Shown: positions 34,567 through 44,469 of the stretch, in pieces | Numbering within the stretch: the stretch's first letter is position 1 | How the letters are laid out: every line of letters begins with the position of its first letter | Assembly (NCBI GenBank): GCA_001423545.1 | Contig: LMOK01000003.1 | Location: forward strand, 496,001-560,000 | From: Orlajensenia sp001423545 | Lineage (GTDB): Bacteria > Actinomycetota > Actinomycetes > Actinomycetales > Microbacteriaceae | Length of the DNA stretch: 64,000 nt | Direction: 5' to 3' | Position numbers and translations under genes: made by a program | Notes under the pieces: generated by a model | The model's input: only the letters and a program-made list of their open reading frames with translations | Databases searched by the model: none | What the model was told of the DNA's origin: nothing

Positions 34567-35232
34567 CTACAGCAGCTTGCGGGCCGTCGCCCAGGCCGTG
34601 AGTTCGTGTCTCGACGACAACTGGAGCTTCCGCAACACGCTCGACACGTGGGTCTCCACGGTCTTGGTCGAGATGAACAGCGTCGCCGCCACCTCCTTGT
34701 AGGCGTAGCCGCGGGCGATGAGGCGCATCACCTCCTGCTCGCGGGCCGACAGCCTGTCGAGCTCCTCATCCGTCGACGCGATCTCGCCGCCCGCAGCACC
34801 GAAGGCGTCGAGCACGAAGCCGGCGAGCCGCGGCGAGAACACGGCGTCGCCGCCGGCCACGGCGTGCACGGCGCGGCTGACATCCGACCCCGAGCTGCCC
34901 TTGGTGATGTACCCGCGGGCACCGGCACGGATGACTCCCACGACGTCCTCCGCCGAGTCCGAGACGCTCAACGCCAGGAAGCGGGTGCCGGGCACGAGGG
35001 CCGCGGTGCGCCTGATGACCTCGGCGCCACCGGAGGAGGCGGCATCCGTTCCCCCCGGAAGATGCACGTCGAGCAGCACCACCGTGGGCGCTGCGGCGGT
35101 GATGACGGCGATGGCGGAGTCGACGTCGTCGGCCTCGCCCACGACGAGCACCGAATCGTCGAGGTCGGCCCGCAGCCCCGAGCGGAAGATGGAGTGGTCG
35201 TCGACGACGACCACGGTGATCTGCTCAGCCAC
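34567..35232 (-). CDS. LuxR-family response regulator (LiaR-like)
   Basis: 221 residues from GTG 35232. Receiver with VVVVDDHSIFRSGL and phospho-Asp in VVLLDVHLPGG; LuxR HTH in RLSAREQEVMRLIARGYAYK. The gene overlaps the kinase by 8 nt. Longer frames upstream are inside the kinase. Confidence 0.9.
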   Translation of the reverse strand: MAEQITVVVVDDHSIFRSGLRADLDDSVLVVGEADDVDSAIAVITAAAPTVVLLDVHLPGGTDAASSGGAEVIRRTAALVPGTRFLALSVSDSAEDVVGVIRAGARGYITKGSSGSDVSRAVHAVAGGDAVFSPRLAGFVLDAFGAAGGEIASTDEELDRLSAREQEVMRLIARGYAYKEVAATLFISTKTVETHVSSVLRKLQLSSRHELTAWATARKLL

Positions 35233-36481
35233 GCGCTGCCTCCCCGGTCTCGAATCGCAGGTGCACCTCGGTGCCCACCCCGCCGGCGCCCGGGCCGACG
35301 GTGCCGCGGCCGCCGGCCCGCCGCATCCGTCCGATGATCGATTCGCGAACGCCGAGGCGATCCGGGGCGACGGATGCGACGTCGAAGCCGGGCCCGCGAT
35401 CGCGGACGAACACGTCGACCGCCGTCGCAGCGCCCTCGATGTAGACCGAGACGTCGCCGCCGGCGTGCCGAGCGGCGTTGAGCATGGCCTCGCGCGCGGC
35501 CGCTGCGAGCTCGCCGCTCGCGCGCTCGGTGGACGATCCGACGGCCACGACCTCGATGTGCACGGGGTAGTCGAGTTCGAGGGCCGAGGCGAAGTCGCGC
35601 AGGTCGGTGGCCAGGTCGCTGTCGGCGGGCGAGTCGCCCTCGAACAGCCAGCTGCGCAGCTCCCTCTCCTGCGCACGCGCGAGGCGGCCGGCCTCGCTCG
35701 AGGCGCCGGCGCGGTTCTGGATGAGGGCGAGGGTCTGCAGCACGGAGTCGTGCAGGTGCGCCGCGATCTCGCTGCGCTGCTCGTCGCGGATGCGGGCGAC
35801 GCGTTCGGTGGTGAGGTCGTTCCACAGCGTCACGAGCGACGGCGCGTAGAGCAGCCCGATGCCGATGACCACGAACAGCGCCGCGAGGAACACGACGGTC
35901 GGGTTCTGGCCGGCGCTCGGACCCGTGAACAGCGCGACGGCGAGCACGGCGAGAGCTCCGGTCGCAACGAGGCGCACGGCCAGCTCCGTGCGGCGGCCGC
36001 GCTCGGGGTCGCGACGGTCGACGAAGCTCGCCCAGGCCCCGGCGGCCACGGCGAGGAGCACCGTGACCACGACCGTCGGGATCCACGGGACAGCGCCGCC
36101 GACGCCCACGTCGTAGGTGGTGAGTGCCTGGCCGATGGCCGTGGCCGCACCGCCGAGGGCGAGGGCGACGAGGATCCACGCGACGGGAGCCCGGCGCGTG
36201 ACACGAGGGGCGGCATCCGTCGGCTCAGCCCACGGGGTGAAGGCCCAGAGCCAGAGGTAGAGCAGCACTCCGGCGCCGACCAGCCCCGTGACGAGGAAGA
36301 TGACGCGCACCAGCAGCGGCGACCAGCCCAGGTGCGTCGCGAGTCCGCCGGCGACGCCGGCGACGTAGCAGTCGCGATCTCTCACGAGCGGGGGCACGGT
36401 GCCGGCGCTGCGGGGAGCGCCCGACCGCGCGTTCTGCGCGTTCAGACGGCGGGCGGATGCTGTGGACACTCCTGAATCCAA
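35225..36481 (-). CDS. PspC-domain sensor histidine kinase
   Basis: 418 residues from TTG 36481; GTG 36469 is an alternative start. A PspC domain (RDRDCYVAGVAGGLATHLGW) sits at residues about 33-95, then several membrane helices, the phospho-His in EIAAHLHDSVLQTLALIQ, and HATPase with AREAMLNAARHAG. With the response regulator and the divergent PspC protein it forms a LiaFSR-like envelope-stress system. Membrane or lipid stress as signal is inference. Confidence 0.9.
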   Translation of the reverse strand: MDSGVSTASARRLNAQNARSGAPRSAGTVPPLVRDRDCYVAGVAGGLATHLGWSPLLVRVIFLVTGLVGAGVLLYLWLWAFTPWAEPTDAAPRVTRRAPVAWILVALALGGAATAIGQALTTYDVGVGGAVPWIPTVVVTVLLAVAAGAWASFVDRRDPERGRRTELAVRLVATGALAVLAVALFTGPSAGQNPTVVFLAALFVVIGIGLLYAPSLVTLWNDLTTERVARIRDEQRSEIAAHLHDSVLQTLALIQNRAGASSEAGRLARAQERELRSWLFEGDSPADSDLATDLRDFASALELDYPVHIEVVAVGSSTERASGELAAAAREAMLNAARHAGGDVSVYIEGAATAVDVFVRDRGPGFDVASVAPDRLGVRESIIGRMRRAGGRGTVGPGAGGVGTEVHLRFETGEAARG

Positions 36482-36583
36482 TCACGCGAGGGTCGACCCC
36501 GGGAGGACGGGTGGCAGAAGTCAGGGTGCGGTCAGGGTCGTACCTGATGGCGAGCCGAGTGCCCGGGGCGGCACCATCGAGTC

Positions 36584-38443
36584 ATGGCAGTGAAACAGAC
36601 CCCATCAGAAGAATCGTCCGGCTCCGAGTCCGCGGCACCGGGCACGGGAAGCGGCACGACGGATGCGGCGTCGACTGCCATGAGCCCCACGGATGCCTCG
36701 GCACGCACTGCCGACACAGCCGCGGGGAGCACGGCCGGCGGATCGTCGGGGGGCGACTCCGCCGGCCGCATCCCGGGCGACGAGGGCGGCGCAGGCGGCA
36801 GCAGCGGCACCGGCGGCAGCGGCGGCAGCAGCGGCAGCGGCAGCGGCGATGGCGACGGCACCGGAGGCACCTCAGGCGCACCATTTTCCGGCGCAGCACC
36901 ATTCGCCCCCGACACCGGCTTCTTCGGCTGGATGCGCTCGCTCGGCGTTCCGCGCCTCCCGGGCTGGCTCGGCGGCGTGGCCGCCGGAGTGAGCGCCCGC
37001 CTCTCGATCGACCCCATCATCGTGCGCGGAGTGCTGGTCGTGTGCGCCCTGTTCGGCGTTCCCGTCTTCCTGCTCTACGGCCTCGCCTGGCTGCTGCTGC
37101 CCGATCTCACCGGGCGCATCCACCTCGAGCAGCTGCTGCGCGGAGTGTTCGACAAGGCTCTCGTGGGCATCGCGATCCTCGTGCTGCTCGGCCTCTCGCC
37201 CTTCGCCATCGGTGGCGACCCGTTCTACGGCGACGCCTGGAACGACATGCAGTACGGCAGCTTCTGGACGTCGAGCCCCTGGGTCTACGGCATCCGCTTC
37301 CTCTGGACCATCGCGCTCATCGGCGCCATCACGGCCCTCATCATCTGGCTGGTGCGTCGCAACCGCACCTCCGACCTGGCGTCGGGCTCCGCGTCGACCT
37401 CCCCCGAGGCTGCGTTCGCGCAGTACGAGGCCGAAGCCGCCGCGGGCACGGCCCCGGCCTACGGCACGCCCACCGTGGCAGCGGCATCCGTCGCCCCGAA
37501 CCCGACGCAGACCGCTCCGGTGACGGATGCCGCTCCCGATGCCACCGAGCCGGTCGCTCCGGCGCAGCCGGCCAGCACGGACCCCGGCACCGACGAGTAT
37601 GAGGCGTGGAAGGCCCAGCACGCCGCTTGGCGCGTCGATCACGAGGCCTGGCGCCAGTCGCAGGCCGACGCCAACCGCGCCGCGCGTGCTCAGCTCGTCG
37701 CCGAGAACAAGGCCCGCGCCGCGGCGTTCACGGCTCGGGCCGACGAGGCCAGGCGACTGCGCAAGCTCACCCGACCGCGCACCAGCTTCGCCTACATCGT
37801 CGCCACGCTCGGCGCCGGCCTCGTGGCCGGATCGATCGCCGCGATCACCGCTCTCGACGGGGTGAACGGCGCCTACGCCGTGACGATCGGCCTCGCCGTC
37901 GCCGCCCTCGTGTCTGCGCTCTCGATGATCGCCGCAGGCGTGCTGCGCCGACGCAGCGGCTTCCTCGCCTTCGTGACGATCGCCGCCCTGGTGCTGGCGA
38001 TCGGGTCGGCTGCGGTTCCCCGCACCGATCACCTGCTCCTCGGCGACAACTCCATCGGGCTCGACGGTTCGACGAGCTACCTGATTCCGGCCGGAACCGC
38101 GTTCATCACGGCGGATGCCGGAACGGCGGAGCTGCCCGGCACGCAGAAGGTCGACATCACCTTGGGGGCCGGCAACATCTACCTCGACATCTATGACGGC
38201 GCCACGGTGAAGATCGACGCCGAGCTCGCCTCGGGCTCCTCCTCGGTGTGGACCGTCGGCGCCGACGGCGAGTACACGAACGGGCAGGAGCTCAGCCGGG
38301 TGACCGATGCCGACGGTGACATGCACCTCGTCGGGGTGGTCGGTGAGAGCCCGGGCATCGGCACGGCACCCGACGCCGCGATCACCATCCACGGTCTGAC
38401 CGGCGGCATCCAGGTCACGGTCCACGAGGAGGACCGACCGTGA
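36584..38443 (+). CDS. PspC-domain membrane protein with Gly/Ser-rich N-terminus
   Basis: 619 residues. Residues 1 to about 105 are a disordered Ser/Gly/Ala/Thr tail; PspC domain from FFGWMRSLGVPRLPGW; several membrane helices; and a C-terminal LiaF-like beta region (VDITLGAGNIYLDIYDGATV). It is divergent from the PspC-HK. Probably the LiaF-like regulator of that pair. The Gly/Ser tail is odd in length. Confidence 0.85.
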   Translation: MAVKQTPSEESSGSESAAPGTGSGTTDAASTAMSPTDASARTADTAAGSTAGGSSGGDSAGRIPGDEGGAGGSSGTGGSGGSSGSGSGDGDGTGGTSGAPFSGAAPFAPDTGFFGWMRSLGVPRLPGWLGGVAAGVSARLSIDPIIVRGVLVVCALFGVPVFLLYGLAWLLLPDLTGRIHLEQLLRGVFDKALVGIAILVLLGLSPFAIGGDPFYGDAWNDMQYGSFWTSSPWVYGIRFLWTIALIGAITALIIWLVRRNRTSDLASGSASTSPEAAFAQYEAEAAAGTAPAYGTPTVAAASVAPNPTQTAPVTDAAPDATEPVAPAQPASTDPGTDEYEAWKAQHAAWRVDHEAWRQSQADANRAARAQLVAENKARAAAFTARADEARRLRKLTRPRTSFAYIVATLGAGLVAGSIAAITALDGVNGAYAVTIGLAVAALVSALSMIAAGVLRRRSGFLAFVTIAALVLAIGSAAVPRTDHLLLGDNSIGLDGSTSYLIPAGTAFITADAGTAELPGTQKVDITLGAGNIYLDIYDGATVKIDAELASGSSSVWTVGADGEYTNGQELSRVTDADGDMHLVGVVGESPGIGTAPDAAITIHGLTGGIQVTVHEEDRP

Positions 38444-38529
38444 CCGACGACCAGGACACGCAGAGCCGCCACCACCGTTCACGGACCGACCGGTTGAATC
38501 CCGGTCACCAATCTCGAGGGGCAACGACC

Positions 38530-38889
38530 ATGAGCACAGACTCGAACCCGACCACTCCGTACGACGTCGACACGACGGCGACGGATGCCGCTGCTCCGGA
38601 TGCCGCGACCACGATGCTCGGTGCCCCGGCACCGGCGGCATCCGTCCCGGCCGGGCCCGTCATCCGCTGGGCGGCCATCGTCTGGGGACTCGCCTTCGCG
38701 GCGATCGCCTCCGTGCTGCTCGTGATCGTCACCGACCTCGAGCGCCGCCAGGACTTCTCGTCGTGGCTGGAGACGCTCACCCCGGGCACCTTCGCGCTCT
38801 ACGCCGTGCTCGCCCTCGGCGGGCTGCTGCTCGTGGCCGGCCTCGCGGGGATCCTGCGTCGGGCGACGCGCGCCCGGCCCGCCCGCTGA
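38530..38889 (+). CDS. small two-helix membrane protein
   Basis: 119 residues from ATG 38530, which has GAGGGG upstream; GTG 38440 overlapping the previous stop would add 30 residues. A disordered acidic head, then helices about 50-72 and 88-110. Appears to be co-transcribed with the PspC protein. No family recognised. Confidence 0.65.
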   Translation: MSTDSNPTTPYDVDTTATDAAAPDAATTMLGAPAPAASVPAGPVIRWAAIVWGLAFAAIASVLLVIVTDLERRQDFSSWLETLTPGTFALYAVLALGGLLLVAGLAGILRRATRARPAR

Positions 38890-38890
38890 G

Positions 38891-39001
38891 CCAGTCCGCC
38901 CGCCGAGCCCCGGACGGAGTCCGCGACTGAAGCGCACCCCAGCTGCGGCCGTCTCGGGAGCGCTTCGGGCGGTCGCTCCGCTCGGCCCTCAGCGAGCGGG
39001 T
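38891..39001. repeat. family A repeat
   Basis: CCGCCCGCCGAGCCCCGGACGGAGTCC ... GGCGGTCGCTCCGCTCGGCCCTCAGCGAGCGG. Between convergent genes. Confidence 0.75.
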
Positions 39002-39041
39002 AGTGGCGCAGCGAGCGGATGGTGGCGCACCGAGCGGAGCG

Positions 39042-40619
39042 TCAGGCCTCCTCCGGCGACTCCGCCTCCGCCGCCGTCAGCGTCTCGCCGCGGAAGAAGG
39101 CCGGGCGCTTGTGCCACTGCCAGAGCATCACGACGACGCCGCCGAGCAGCACCACCATGCCGAGCACGAACACCAGGCCGAGGCCGCCGACCGACGATCC
39201 GCTGCCGTAGTCGGGGTCCATGCTGTCGATGAGCGTCGTGAAGAACAGCACGCCGAGGATGACGCCGCCGATGAGCGGGAACAGCAGGGTGAAGAACACG
39301 TTCCGCACCGAGCGGAACCACTGGGCGCGGAAGTACCAGACGCAGGCGAATGCCGTGATGCCGTAGTAGAAGCAGATCATCATGCCGAGCGCCGTGATGG
39401 TGTCCCACAGCACGTTCTCGCTGAGGAAGCGCATCACCGTGTAGAAGACCGAGGCCACGACGGCCGACACGATGGTGGCGTAGCCCGGGGTGAAGAACCG
39501 CGGGCTGACCTTCGCGAACTTCTCGGGCAGGGCGCCGTAGTGGCCCATGGCCAGCAGGGTGCGCGCCGGCGAGACGAAGGTGGACTGCAGGCTCGACGCG
39601 GAGCTGGTGAGCACGGCCAGCGAGACCAGCACCGCGAGCGGACCGAGGATGGGGCCGGCGAGGTGGAAGAAGACGTTGTCCTGGATGTCGGGGTTGCCGA
39701 GGCCGTACTCCCCGTCGCCCACGCCGGCGAACGCGATGAGCGAGACGGCGATGAGCAGGTAGAGGATCACGATCGTGACGACGGTGATGGTCGCGGCCTG
39801 GCCCGGCGTCTTCGACGAGCCCTTGGTCTCCTCGTTCATCGTGAGGGTCACGTCCCAGCCCCAGAAGATGAAGATCGAGAGCGAGAGGCCGGCGGCGAAG
39901 GAGCTGAACGAGTCGATGGCGAACGGGTTGAACCACGACAACTCGATGGCCGTGGCGTCGAAGGCGTTGCCGTTCGCCACCTCCACCAGGGCCGCGACGG
40001 AGAAGAGCACGAGCACCAGAACCTGGAACCCCACGAGCCAGTACTGCAGCTTCTGCGTGGTCTGCATGTCGCGATAGGAGACCCACGTCGCACCCAGCAT
40101 GAAGAGCAGGCAGGTCACCACGTTGACGAAGGGATTCATCGCGATCTCGGCGATGTCGGGGTTGCCGGCGATCTGCGAGATCAGCAGGAACAGGAAGTCC
40201 ACGGCGATGCCGGCGAGGTTCGACAGCACGAGGATGGTCGCCGCGATGAGGCCCCATCCGGCCATCCAGCCCACCCACGGCCCGAACGCCCGGGTCGCCC
40301 ACGTGAACGACGTGCCGGAGTCCGGCATCCGTCGATTCAACTCGCGATAGCCGAAGGCCACGAGCAGCATCGGGATGAACCCGACCAGGATGATGGCGGG
40401 AACCTGCACTCCCACCTCGGAGACCGTCGGACCGAGCGCCGCGGTGAGCGTGTAGGCCGGGGCGATGCACGAGATGCCGATGACGATGGCGCCGATGAGG
40501 CCGACCGAGCCGGCGCTCAGGCCCTTGCCCTTCTTCGCGGTCTCACTGCCGGCAGCCGTGCCGGGAATGGCGGCGCTGGCCGCTGTGAGCGGTGCCTGCG
40601 GGTCTGAGGAGTGCGTCAT
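39042..40619 (-). CDS. APC-family amine/amino-acid permease
   Basis: 525 residues, about 12 membrane segments, APC core GIVIG-type start and GTSFTWATRAFGPWVGWMAG. Last gene of the gab/puo operon (12 nt after the USP stop), so putrescine or GABA is the likely substrate. Confidence 0.87.
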   Translation of the reverse strand: MTHSSDPQAPLTAASAAIPGTAAGSETAKKGKGLSAGSVGLIGAIVIGISCIAPAYTLTAALGPTVSEVGVQVPAIILVGFIPMLLVAFGYRELNRRMPDSGTSFTWATRAFGPWVGWMAGWGLIAATILVLSNLAGIAVDFLFLLISQIAGNPDIAEIAMNPFVNVVTCLLFMLGATWVSYRDMQTTQKLQYWLVGFQVLVLVLFSVAALVEVANGNAFDATAIELSWFNPFAIDSFSSFAAGLSLSIFIFWGWDVTLTMNEETKGSSKTPGQAATITVVTIVILYLLIAVSLIAFAGVGDGEYGLGNPDIQDNVFFHLAGPILGPLAVLVSLAVLTSSASSLQSTFVSPARTLLAMGHYGALPEKFAKVSPRFFTPGYATIVSAVVASVFYTVMRFLSENVLWDTITALGMMICFYYGITAFACVWYFRAQWFRSVRNVFFTLLFPLIGGVILGVLFFTTLIDSMDPDYGSGSSVGGLGLVFVLGMVVLLGGVVVMLWQWHKRPAFFRGETLTAAEAESPEEA

Positions 40620-40630
40620 TGCTGCCTCTT

Positions 40631-41506
40631 TCAGGCGGTGGTGCGGGGCACCACGATCATGGGGACGGGGAGTTCGCGCAGCATCTTGGCGGCTGTCGAA
40701 CCGAGGAAGAGGTGTCGGGGTGCAGCGAGCCGGCTCGAGCCCACCAGCACCATCTCGCCGGGCTGCCAGTCGAGGGCGCGCACGGCGTCTTCGATGCTCG
40801 AGCCCGTGGCCGTGGCGGCCGATGCCGCGATGCCCTCGGGAAGCGCCCGGCGAGCCTCGTCGAGCACCTCCTCGGCGTGCGCGCTTCCTGTGAGGGCCGC
40901 GAGGTGCTCGTCGAGGCCTGCAGGCAGGTCGATCGAGGCGAGCGAGAGCAGCCGGAGCGGCGTCCCGGTCTGACGGGCCAGGCGAACGGATGCCTCGAGC
41001 AGCGCATCCGCTCCCGGACGCGTTCCGATCATCGTCGTGACGCGCGTGACGCCCAGGTCCAGCGGCACCTCGCGCGATCCGGCCGGCGCCAGTGCGACGG
41101 GCACGTCGGAGGAGTGCAGCAGCTCATCGGCGACCGATCCGATGCGCGACCGGCCGAACAGCCCGCCGCGGGCGGCGCCCACGACGATGAGCCTGGCGCC
41201 GAACTCGTGGGCAGCCTGGATGAGCCCCTCGGCGAACGATTCGGCGTAGCGGATGTGCAGGGCGCGCTCGACATCGTCACCGAGGGCGCGCGACGCCGTG
41301 GTCAGCCAGCTGCGCGACTGCTCCTTGAGGAAGCGCTCGTAGCCGGCATCCGTCGGCACCGAGGCGTTGCGAGCCTCGCTCGGAAGCACCATGACCACTT
41401 CGAGCAGCGCACCGCTGGCGCGGGCGAGTCGTCCGGCGAGGGCCAGGGCGTCGGCCCCGGAATCGTCGGCGGTGTAGCCGGCGACGATGCGGGGCGCGGC
41501 ACTCAT
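40631..41506 (-). CDS. universal stress protein, two USP domains
   Basis: 291 residues with two tandem UspA folds; the first has the nucleotide-type loop GAARGGLFGRSRIGSVADEL, the second VGSSRLAAPRHLFLGSTAAK. Start ATG 41506 overlaps the stop of the oxidase gene. Its presence in a catabolic operon is unusual, perhaps coping with peroxide from the oxidase. Confidence 0.85.
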   Translation of the reverse strand: MSAAPRIVAGYTADDSGADALALAGRLARASGALLEVVMVLPSEARNASVPTDAGYERFLKEQSRSWLTTASRALGDDVERALHIRYAESFAEGLIQAAHEFGARLIVVGAARGGLFGRSRIGSVADELLHSSDVPVALAPAGSREVPLDLGVTRVTTMIGTRPGADALLEASVRLARQTGTPLRLLSLASIDLPAGLDEHLAALTGSAHAEEVLDEARRALPEGIAASAATATGSSIEDAVRALDWQPGEMVLVGSSRLAAPRHLFLGSTAAKMLRELPVPMIVVPRTTA

Positions 41507-42861
41507 GCGCCCGCCCGCTCCACGATGGCGGCGGCAGTCTCGATGCCCATGCGGATGGCTCCGTCGACGTGTTGGTAGCCCTTGCCGGCCAGGTCGCTGC
41601 AGGAGAAGTGGATGGGCCCGACGGGAGTGCGAAGATCTGCGCCGTAGCGGGCCAGGCCTCCCATGTCGAAGCTCGCGGCGTAGGCGCCGCGGGTCCATTC
41701 CTCGCTGCCCCAGTCGCTCAGGTAGAACACCTCGGGGGTGAGGGCCTCGTCGCCGTAGTAGTGCGACAGCGACTCGAGGATCGCCCGCTTGCGGTCCTCC
41801 CCGCTCAGCGCGAAGACGCCGTCGGCTGCCTCGTCGGCCACGAAGCCCACGAGAGTGCCGCGCGGGTCGCCGTGGTAGCTGTTGTCGTAGGCCTCGTGCA
41901 CCAGCTCGTAGGGGCTGAACGCCGTGCCGGAGAGGCCGTTGGCGCGCCAGAACGGCGTCGAGTACACGGCGTGGACCTTGATGACGAAGCCCATGGAGAG
42001 GTGCTGGTGCAGCTGCTGCTGGCGGCGCGGAAGCGGCGGCTCGTAGGAGATGCGGCTGATCAGGATGGGCGGCACCGCGAGCACGGCGAAGCGGGCGCTG
42101 ACCTCCACTGTCTCGCTGATGGCGATCACGCCATCCGATCCCCACCGCAGCGTGCGCACGGGAGAGTTCAGGTGCACGTCGTCGCCGAGGCGCTCGGCGA
42201 GCAGCAGGGGCACCTGCTGCAGACCGCCGACCACGCGCTTGTCGAGGATGAAGTCGGCGTCGACGAGGTTGGAGAAGCTGCCGGCGGATGCCGCCATGAG
42301 GAGCGCCTGCAGGGCGGAGAACGCGTGCGCGGGCTTGGTGAGCATGGCGCCGGCGATGAACATGCCGATGTTCTCGCGCGCCTCCTCGTCTTCGGTCTGC
42401 GTCTCGAGCCAGCGGCTGAACGAGATCTCGTCGAGGTCCTTGGCGAGCGGATGCGCCCACGGCTGGTCGGGATCGATCTCGGCGACGAGAGCATCGAGCT
42501 TCTCGATGAGGGTGAGAATCTCCTGCTCGGTCTGGGCGGCCACCGGGAAGATCTCACCCTCGAAGGTGCGCTTCTCGCCGGTCGGGCCGATGTAGACGTT
42601 GAGTCCCTCGCGGTAGCGCTCGTAGGTCTCGAGCCCGAGGTCCTCGAGGGTCTCGATGAGGGCGTCCTGGTCGGGCGAGACCCACTGCCCGCCGATCTCG
42701 AGCGTGGCGCCGTCGATGTCGTCGGTCCAGAGGCGACCCCCGACGCGGTCGCGGGCTTCGAGCACGGCGACCGTGAGGCCCGCCTTGCGCAGCTCGGAGG
42801 CGGCGGTGAGTCCGGATGCTCCGGCTCCGATCACGACGACGTCGCGTTCGATCTTCTGCAT
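41503..42861 (-). CDS. flavin monoamine oxidase, putrescine oxidase-like
   Basis: 452 residues. FAD-binding start VVVIGAGASGLTAASELRKA, GGRLWTDDI and C-terminal flavin motif. Length and neighbours (gabT, gabD, permease, PucR) point to putrescine oxidase, which gives 4-aminobutanal, ammonia and peroxide. Other amine oxidase specificities cannot be excluded. Confidence 0.82.
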   Translation of the reverse strand: MQKIERDVVVIGAGASGLTAASELRKAGLTVAVLEARDRVGGRLWTDDIDGATLEIGGQWVSPDQDALIETLEDLGLETYERYREGLNVYIGPTGEKRTFEGEIFPVAAQTEQEILTLIEKLDALVAEIDPDQPWAHPLAKDLDEISFSRWLETQTEDEEARENIGMFIAGAMLTKPAHAFSALQALLMAASAGSFSNLVDADFILDKRVVGGLQQVPLLLAERLGDDVHLNSPVRTLRWGSDGVIAISETVEVSARFAVLAVPPILISRISYEPPLPRRQQQLHQHLSMGFVIKVHAVYSTPFWRANGLSGTAFSPYELVHEAYDNSYHGDPRGTLVGFVADEAADGVFALSGEDRKRAILESLSHYYGDEALTPEVFYLSDWGSEEWTRGAYAASFDMGGLARYGADLRTPVGPIHFSCSDLAGKGYQHVDGAIRMGIETAAAIVERAGA

Positions 42862-42883
42862 GGTGCGTGTGTTCCTTCCAGCC

Positions 42884-42969
42884 CCGCCCGCTGAGGACCG
42901 ACGCAGTCGCGTCCGAAGCGCTCGTGGTGCGCTTCGGGCGGTCGCTGCGCTCAGCCCTCGGCGAGCGGA
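42884..42969. repeat. family A repeat
   Basis: CGCCCGCTGAGGACC ... GGCGGTCGCTGCGCTCAGCCCTCGGCGAGCGG inside the operon, between gabD and the oxidase. A rare case within a probable transcript. Confidence 0.75.
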
Positions 42970-42990
42970 GTGTGCGGCGGTTTGTGATTG

Positions 42991-44469
42991 CTAGGAGACG
43001 GGGATGAGCGTGTACTTCGTCGAAAGGTACTCGTGGATGCCCTCGAGCCCGCCCTCGCGGCCGATGCCCGACTGCTTGACCCCGCCGAACGGCGCGGCCG
43101 CGTTGGAGACGACGCCGACGTTGAGGCCCATCATGCCGGTCTCGAGGCGCTCGATCATGCGGTGTCCGCGCGCCAGGCTCTCGGTGAAGACGTACGACAC
43201 GAGGCCGTACTCCGTTCCGTTCGCGAGGCGCACAGCCTCATCCTCGTCGCTGAACGTCGAGATGCCCAGCACCGGACCGAAGATCTCCTCGCGGAGCATG
43301 CGGCTGTCGGCCGGAACGTCGGTCAGCACCGTCGGCTCGAAGAAGCTGCCCTGGCCGTCGACCACGCTGCCGCCGGTGAGAACCGAGGCGCCGCGAGAGA
43401 CGGCATCCGTCACCAGGTCCAGTGAGGTCGAGACCGCTGCGTCGTTGATGAGCGGGCCGATCGCCACGCCGTCTTCGGTGCCGCGTCCGACGGCCATCGC
43501 CTTCACACGCTCGGCGACCTTGGCGGCGAACTCGGCAGCAACGGCCTCGTGCACGATGAAGCGGTTGGCCGCGGTGCAGGCCTGGCCGATGTTGCGGAAC
43601 TTCGCCAGCATCGCGCCGTCGACGGCCTTGTCGAGGTCGGCGTCCTCGAACACCACGAACGGGGCGTTGCCGCCGAGTTCCATCGAGGTGCGGAGGATGC
43701 CCGTGGCCGCCTGCTCGATGAGCTTGCGGCCGACGCCGGTCGAGCCGGTGAAGCTGAGCTTGCGCAGGCGCGGGTCGGCGATGATCGGAGCGGAGACGGC
43801 CGACGACGTCGACGTGGTGATCACGTTGACGACTCCGGCGGGCAGGCCGGCCTCGACGAGCAGCGCGACGAACGCCAGCGTCGTGAGCGGCGTGAGTTCG
43901 GCCGGCTTCACGACCACGGTGCAGCCCGCGGCGAGCGCCGGAGCGATCTTGCGCGTCGCCATCGCCAGGGGGAAGTTCCACGGCGTGATGAGGAAGCAGG
44001 GCCCGACGGGCTGCTGCGACACGAGCATGTGGCCCGTGCCCTCGGGGTTGAGTCCGTAGCGGCCGCTGATGCGCACGGCCTCCTCGCTGAACCAGCGCAG
44101 GAACTCGCCTCCGTAGGCGACCTCTCCGCGCGCCTCGGCGAGGGGCTTGCCCATCTCGAGAGTCATGAGGAGGGCGAAGTCCTCCTTGCGCTCCTGCAGC
44201 AGGTCGAATGCCTTGCGCAGGATCTCGCCGCGCACGCGGGGCGCGGTGGCCGCCCAGTCGGCCTGGGCTGCGACCGCGGCGTCGAGGGCGCGGGCGCCGT
44301 CCTCCACCGAGGCGTCGGAGATCGTCGCGATGACGGCGTTGGTGGCGGGGTCCCGCACATCGAGCGTGGCGCTGCCTGCGGCGTCCGTCCACTCGCCGCC
44401 GATGAAGAGCTGGTGGGGAACGGATGCGAGCAGCTCGGCCTCGCGCGATGCCGTGACCGTGGCGCTCAT
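42991..44469 (-). CDS. gabD: succinate-semialdehyde dehydrogenase
   Basis: 492 residues. FLITPWNFPLAMATRKIAPA, SFTGSTGVGRKLIEQAA, MELGGNAPFVVFEDADLD and active-site NIGQACTAANRFIV. Start ATG 44469 overlaps the gabT stop by 4 nt. Oxidises succinate semialdehyde; may also oxidise 4-aminobutanal since no separate enzyme is seen. Confidence 0.9.
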   Translation of the reverse strand: MSATVTASREAELLASVPHQLFIGGEWTDAAGSATLDVRDPATNAVIATISDASVEDGARALDAAVAAQADWAATAPRVRGEILRKAFDLLQERKEDFALLMTLEMGKPLAEARGEVAYGGEFLRWFSEEAVRISGRYGLNPEGTGHMLVSQQPVGPCFLITPWNFPLAMATRKIAPALAAGCTVVVKPAELTPLTTLAFVALLVEAGLPAGVVNVITTSTSSAVSAPIIADPRLRKLSFTGSTGVGRKLIEQAATGILRTSMELGGNAPFVVFEDADLDKAVDGAMLAKFRNIGQACTAANRFIVHEAVAAEFAAKVAERVKAMAVGRGTEDGVAIGPLINDAAVSTSLDLVTDAVSRGASVLTGGSVVDGQGSFFEPTVLTDVPADSRMLREEIFGPVLGISTFSDEDEAVRLANGTEYGLVSYVFTESLARGHRMIERLETGMMGLNVGVVSNAAAPFGGVKQSGIGREGGLEGIHEYLSTKYTLIPVS

